A stretch of DNA of 33,376 bases from Methanothrix sp. Lineage in GTDB: Archaea; Halobacteriota; Methanosarcinia; Methanotrichales; Methanotrichaceae. The notes below the pieces were generated by a model that was given only the letters and a program-made list of their open reading frames with translations, did not search any database and was not told the DNA's origin. Made by a program: the position numbers and the translations under genes. The stretch lies in assembly GCF_024518575.1 (NCBI RefSeq), contig NZ_JANIHG010000016.1, positions 1 to 33,376 of the forward strand, given 5' to 3'. Of this stretch, positions 31,069 to 33,376 are shown piece after piece (positions within the stretch are counted from its first letter, which is position 1; every line of letters starts with the position of its first letter).

Positions 31069-32220
31069 TCATGTATCCTGCAGGCTCAGAGTCAGGGCTG
31101 AGATCATCAGGGTCACGGCCATGAATGCTGTGAGCGCCCCTGCCAGGCCGCTGAGATCCGCTGTGAGGCCGGCTATTATAGGTCCTATGACGACTCCGAG
31201 CATTCTCGAGGTGTTGAAGATCCCAAAGATCTCCCCCCTCCTCTCAGGGCTTGTGACATCCGAGACCACCACAGCAGCTGCTGGTGTGCACATTCCTGAG
31301 CTCAGGCCGAGAAGTGAGAGGGCCAGAAGCTCAGGAAGAAGCCCCGGGCCGCGGCCGAGCGCCGCGAACCCGAGGGCGCAGCCTAGGCTCCCTCCGCTTA
31401 TGAGAAGCCTGCGGTGGCCGAGATCCGCCATTCTTCCGAAATATATATTGGAGAGAGCATTGGTGCCTGCGTATGCCATGTACAGGATGCCCAGCTGAGA
31501 CACGCCCACACCGACGCTCAGCGCCAGCTCCGGCAGCAGCGTCATGTTGAATCCCCCGATCAGGCCGGGAAGCATCACCACGCCGCAGCATATGATGAAA
31601 GTTACCATAGATCCCTCTATGATCAGCCGGGATCTGTGTGGATTTGCGGAGAGCACACCGCTCCTGATCGGTGGCTCTCTGACGACAAAGATCACTATTA
31701 CAAGAGCTGCAGTTGCAAACAGGCTCCAGAAGACGAATGGCGCGTTTATTCCAAACCTCCCGTAGAGAAGGCTTCCGATGACCGGACCCACAGCCAGGGC
31801 AGAGTAGAATGATGCGTTGTACCAGCCCATGGCAAGGCCTCTGTGCGACGGCTCCACATAATCCACAATCAGGGCCATGGCGACCGGCCAGACCATCGAA
31901 GCCCCTACGCCGCCGAAGATACGTATCAGTATGAGCTGATACGCATTCGATGCATAAATGTAGAGCAGCGGCATTATTGCGAATGTCAGGAGCCCGATGA
32001 GAAGAACTGACTTTCGTCCCCTCTGATCTGATAGCCTCCCTGCAGGCATCTGGGTGAGCAGCTGAACCGCGCCGTAAACGGAGATTATTATCCCCAGCAT
32101 GAGGTGTGTCGCACCCAGCTCCAGGGCGTACAGGGGGAATATCGGCGCCACAAGTGAGAATCCCAGAACTGAGACGAAGACCGAGAGGTACAGGGGGAAT
32201 AGGCTCTTCGGAAGATTCAT
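31069..32220 (-). CDS. Major facilitator superfamily transporter
   Basis: A 383-residue membrane protein with about 12 hydrophobic segments. The MFS motif A is GRLSDQRGRKSVLLIG (about 61-76) after the second segment, with a weaker repeat GRMADLGHRRLLISGG in the second half. It resembles proton-driven drug or sugar efflux carriers, and the substrate cannot be told. The ATG follows the stop of the RAM-domain gene with no gap (TAG ATG), so translation is coupled. It is the last gene of a four-gene minus-strand unit. Confidence 0.88.
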   Translation of the reverse strand: MNLPKSLFPLYLSVFVSVLGFSLVAPIFPLYALELGATHLMLGIIISVYGAVQLLTQMPAGRLSDQRGRKSVLLIGLLTFAIMPLLYIYASNAYQLILIRIFGGVGASMVWPVAMALIVDYVEPSHRGLAMGWYNASFYSALAVGPVIGSLLYGRFGINAPFVFWSLFATAALVIVIFVVREPPIRSGVLSANPHRSRLIIEGSMVTFIICCGVVMLPGLIGGFNMTLLPELALSVGVGVSQLGILYMAYAGTNALSNIYFGRMADLGHRRLLISGGSLGCALGFAALGRGPGLLPELLALSLLGLSSGMCTPAAAVVVSDVTSPERRGEIFGIFNTSRMLGVVIGPIIAGLTADLSGLAGALTAFMAVTLMISALTLSLQDT

Positions 32221-32454
32221 CTAGAACTTTAGCTCCATGCCGAGTATTGTTCTTGTGTTCGTCACGCTGGGTATCTCGCGAACCGAGAGAACTATCCTGT
32301 TAAGATCAGATATCGCCTCGACATCTGCTATCGCTATGAAGTCGTACTCGCCGTAAACCGGCACGACCTCCTTTATGTCTCTGATCCTCTGAAGGGAGTC
32401 GAACACCTGCTTCTCAGAGCCCGGCTCGACATTTATCATTATGAATCCTTTCAT
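32221..32454 (-). CDS. Stand-alone RAM (Lrp/AsnC ligand-binding) domain protein
   Basis: A 77-residue protein consisting only of the alpha-beta ligand-binding domain found at the C-terminus of Lrp/AsnC regulators: GFIMINVEPGSEKQVFDSLQ, VVPVYGEYDFIAIADVEA and VREIPSVTNTRTILGMEL. It has no helix-turn-helix. Such lone domains form ring oligomers and may bind amino acids. GGAGG lies about 7 nt before the ATG. It is placed between the TPR gene and the MFS gene and may sense the transported compound, which is inference. Confidence 0.85.
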   Translation of the reverse strand: MKGFIMINVEPGSEKQVFDSLQRIRDIKEVVPVYGEYDFIAIADVEAISDLNRIVLSVREIPSVTNTRTILGMELKF

Positions 32455-32484
32455 GCGCGCCCTCCATGCGGATGTACCAGATCC

Positions 32485-32997
32485 TCACCCTTCGCTCTGC
32501 TCGGAGCCGTTGCCCTCCTGAGCGAGGTCCTCCATCGCCTGGACCTTTCCGATTATGGCGGCCATCTCGACCTCGAACCTGGGGTCAGGAGTCATCTCAT
32601 AAGCCCTGCCGATGCATTCGATCGCCTCCTGGAACCTGCCCAGCGCCACGAGCACGGTCGCCTTTGCCTCCAGGTCGTAGGCATCTCCGCCTCTATCAAT
32701 AACGGTCTCGTAGAGTTCCAGGGCCTTTTCCAAGTCGCCAAGTGCGCGGTGGACGAACGCCATGTTCCTCATCGCATCCAGGTTATCGGGATCGATTTCC
32801 AGAGCTCTGCTGTAGCAATCGAGCGCCTCATCGACCCTGTCCAGGCGGTAGAGCGCAACCCCCTTGTTGTTCAGGGCATCCGAGCTGTTCGGGTTGATCT
32901 CCAGCGCTCTGTCGTAGTACTCCAGGGCCTTCTCATACATTCCTCGCTTCACCATGTCTATGCCCTTGTGTATGAGGATCTTCTCCTTGGTATGCAT
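32485..32997 (-). CDS. Tetratricopeptide repeat protein
   Basis: A 170-residue soluble protein made of about four TPR units from residue 12 on, for example YEKALEYYDRALEINPNSSD, VDEALDCYSRALEIDPDNLD and LEKALELYETVIDRGGDAYD, then FQEAIECIGRAYEMTPDP. A short acidic tail follows. TPR arrays act as protein-docking scaffolds. It starts 11 bp after the upstream gene with a G-rich ribosome site. Confidence 0.88.
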   Translation of the reverse strand: MHTKEKILIHKGIDMVKRGMYEKALEYYDRALEINPNSSDALNNKGVALYRLDRVDEALDCYSRALEIDPDNLDAMRNMAFVHRALGDLEKALELYETVIDRGGDAYDLEAKATVLVALGRFQEAIECIGRAYEMTPDPRFEVEMAAIIGKVQAMEDLAQEGNGSEQSEG

Positions 32998-33007
32998 CCC
33001 GCTCCCC

Positions 33008-33331
33008 CTACATGTAACCCTGGAGCTGCGATGATCTCTCAGGCTCCTTCGGCTTCCCAGGGCGCTTGATCTCTCCGAAGAGCTTCTCGTACTCCTTTAT
33101 GTGGTTCATGAGCCACTCTGCAAGCTCCTTTGCTGCAAGCGGCGAGAGTATAACCTCAACCTCCATGCTCCTCTCGACTGTGCTCAGCTGCTTGCCGCCC
33201 TCTATGAAAGCTCTCGGCGAATCGTTGTAGAACGATATCCTGAAATCGTACGGGCTGTGCCCGCCAATGGCCCCTATCGCGTAGACCTGCCGGAACGCAG
33301 GGCTCCTTGTTACTTCTATAGAGACTTCCAT
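33008..33331 (-). CDS. DUF3467-like small protein
   Basis: A 107-residue protein, probably of the DUF3467 family: VYAIGAIGGHSPYDFRISFY, then a variable loop, then EVILSPLAAKELAEWL and a charged helix IKEYEKLFGEI. No reaction is known for this family. I chose ATG 33331 because a TATA box lies 24 bp before it, which fits a leaderless message. An in-frame ATG at 33349 would add six residues and sits too close to the TATA box. It is the first gene of the unit running to the MFS transporter. Confidence 0.72.
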   Translation of the reverse strand: MEVSIEVTRSPAFRQVYAIGAIGGHSPYDFRISFYNDSPRAFIEGGKQLSTVERSMEVEVILSPLAAKELAEWLMNHIKEYEKLFGEIKRPGKPKEPERSSQLQGYM

Positions 33332-33350
33332 GGTAATCCGGTAAAACATC

Positions 33351-33360
33351 TATATTAAAA
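33351..33360 (-). promoter_or_regulatory. TATA box of the DUF3467-TPR-RAM-MFS operon
   Basis: TTTTAATATA on the minus strand, centred about 24 bp before the ATG at 33331. No ribosome site is visible, so the message is probably leaderless. Confidence 0.5.
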
Positions 33361-33376
33361 TAGGTGTTGAGACGGC

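Noticed and set aside
1-33376. tRNA, rRNA or CRISPR arrays
   Set aside because: No cloverleaf-like sequences with T-loop motifs, no rRNA stretches and no regularly spaced direct repeats were seen in the gaps by eye. A covariance-model scan would be decisive.

Overview
The window reads as a stretch of chromosome from an acetate-using methanogenic archaeon of the order Methanotrichales (Methanothrix/Methanosaeta type). The evidence is a dense set of methanogen-only genes (methanogenesis marker proteins 3, 5, 6, 7, 11, 15 and 17, McrC, component A2, and the methanofuran enzyme MfnF), archaeal information-processing genes (aIF1A, Rio1, a Dim2-like KH protein, Taw1), archaeal TATA boxes, and a long repeat-built surface protein. 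The genus is an inference from overall flavour, not proof.

Layout. 1-3805: a large exported repeat protein. 3864-6256 (minus): an IorA-like TPP enzyme overlapping the gene for marker protein 11. 6257-7604: a small winged-helix regulator surrounded by the window's loosest DNA, with a hairpin element resembling an IS200/IS605 end (6511-6587) and a clear MITE (7453-7568, 16-bp terminal inverted repeats, 8-bp target duplication) set just upstream of the promoter of an exported phosphate-binding-type protein. 8587-12104: endonuclease IV, then on the minus strand malic enzyme, the wyosine enzyme Taw1 and a stand-alone response regulator. 12418-14232: mcrC with archaeal phosphoglycerate mutase, divergent from malic enzyme. 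14412-17594: aIF1A, rio1, a KH protein and a site-2 protease in a tight operon. 17571-22525: mfnF, a divergent FrhB-like F420 oxidoreductase, a YchF-type GTPase and argininosuccinate lyase. 22661-30773 (minus): ubiX, a Zn-ribbon protein, atwA, mmp3, mmp6, mmp5, mmp15, mmp17, mmp7 and an AhpD-like protein. 31069-33331 (minus): a DUF3467-like protein, a TPR protein, a lone RAM domain and an MFS transporter.

How it fits together. The most coherent system is the 22661-29870 cluster. Component A2, Mmp7, Mmp17, Mmp3 and McrC are known or reported parts of the ATP-dependent machinery that reduces nickel in methyl-coenzyme M reductase (MCR). McrC lies about 10 kb away in the same window under its own leaderless promoter. 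Mmp5, Mmp6, the ASKHA-family Mmp15, the AhpD-like protein and perhaps UbiX and the Zn-ribbon protein are the less-understood neighbours. The most surprising single-gene observation is that aIF1A has no ATG, GTG or TTG start that preserves its conserved N-terminus. It appears to start at a CTG behind a perfect Shine-Dalgarno sequence, inside a short overlapping upstream ORF.

No tRNA, rRNA or CRISPR array was seen.
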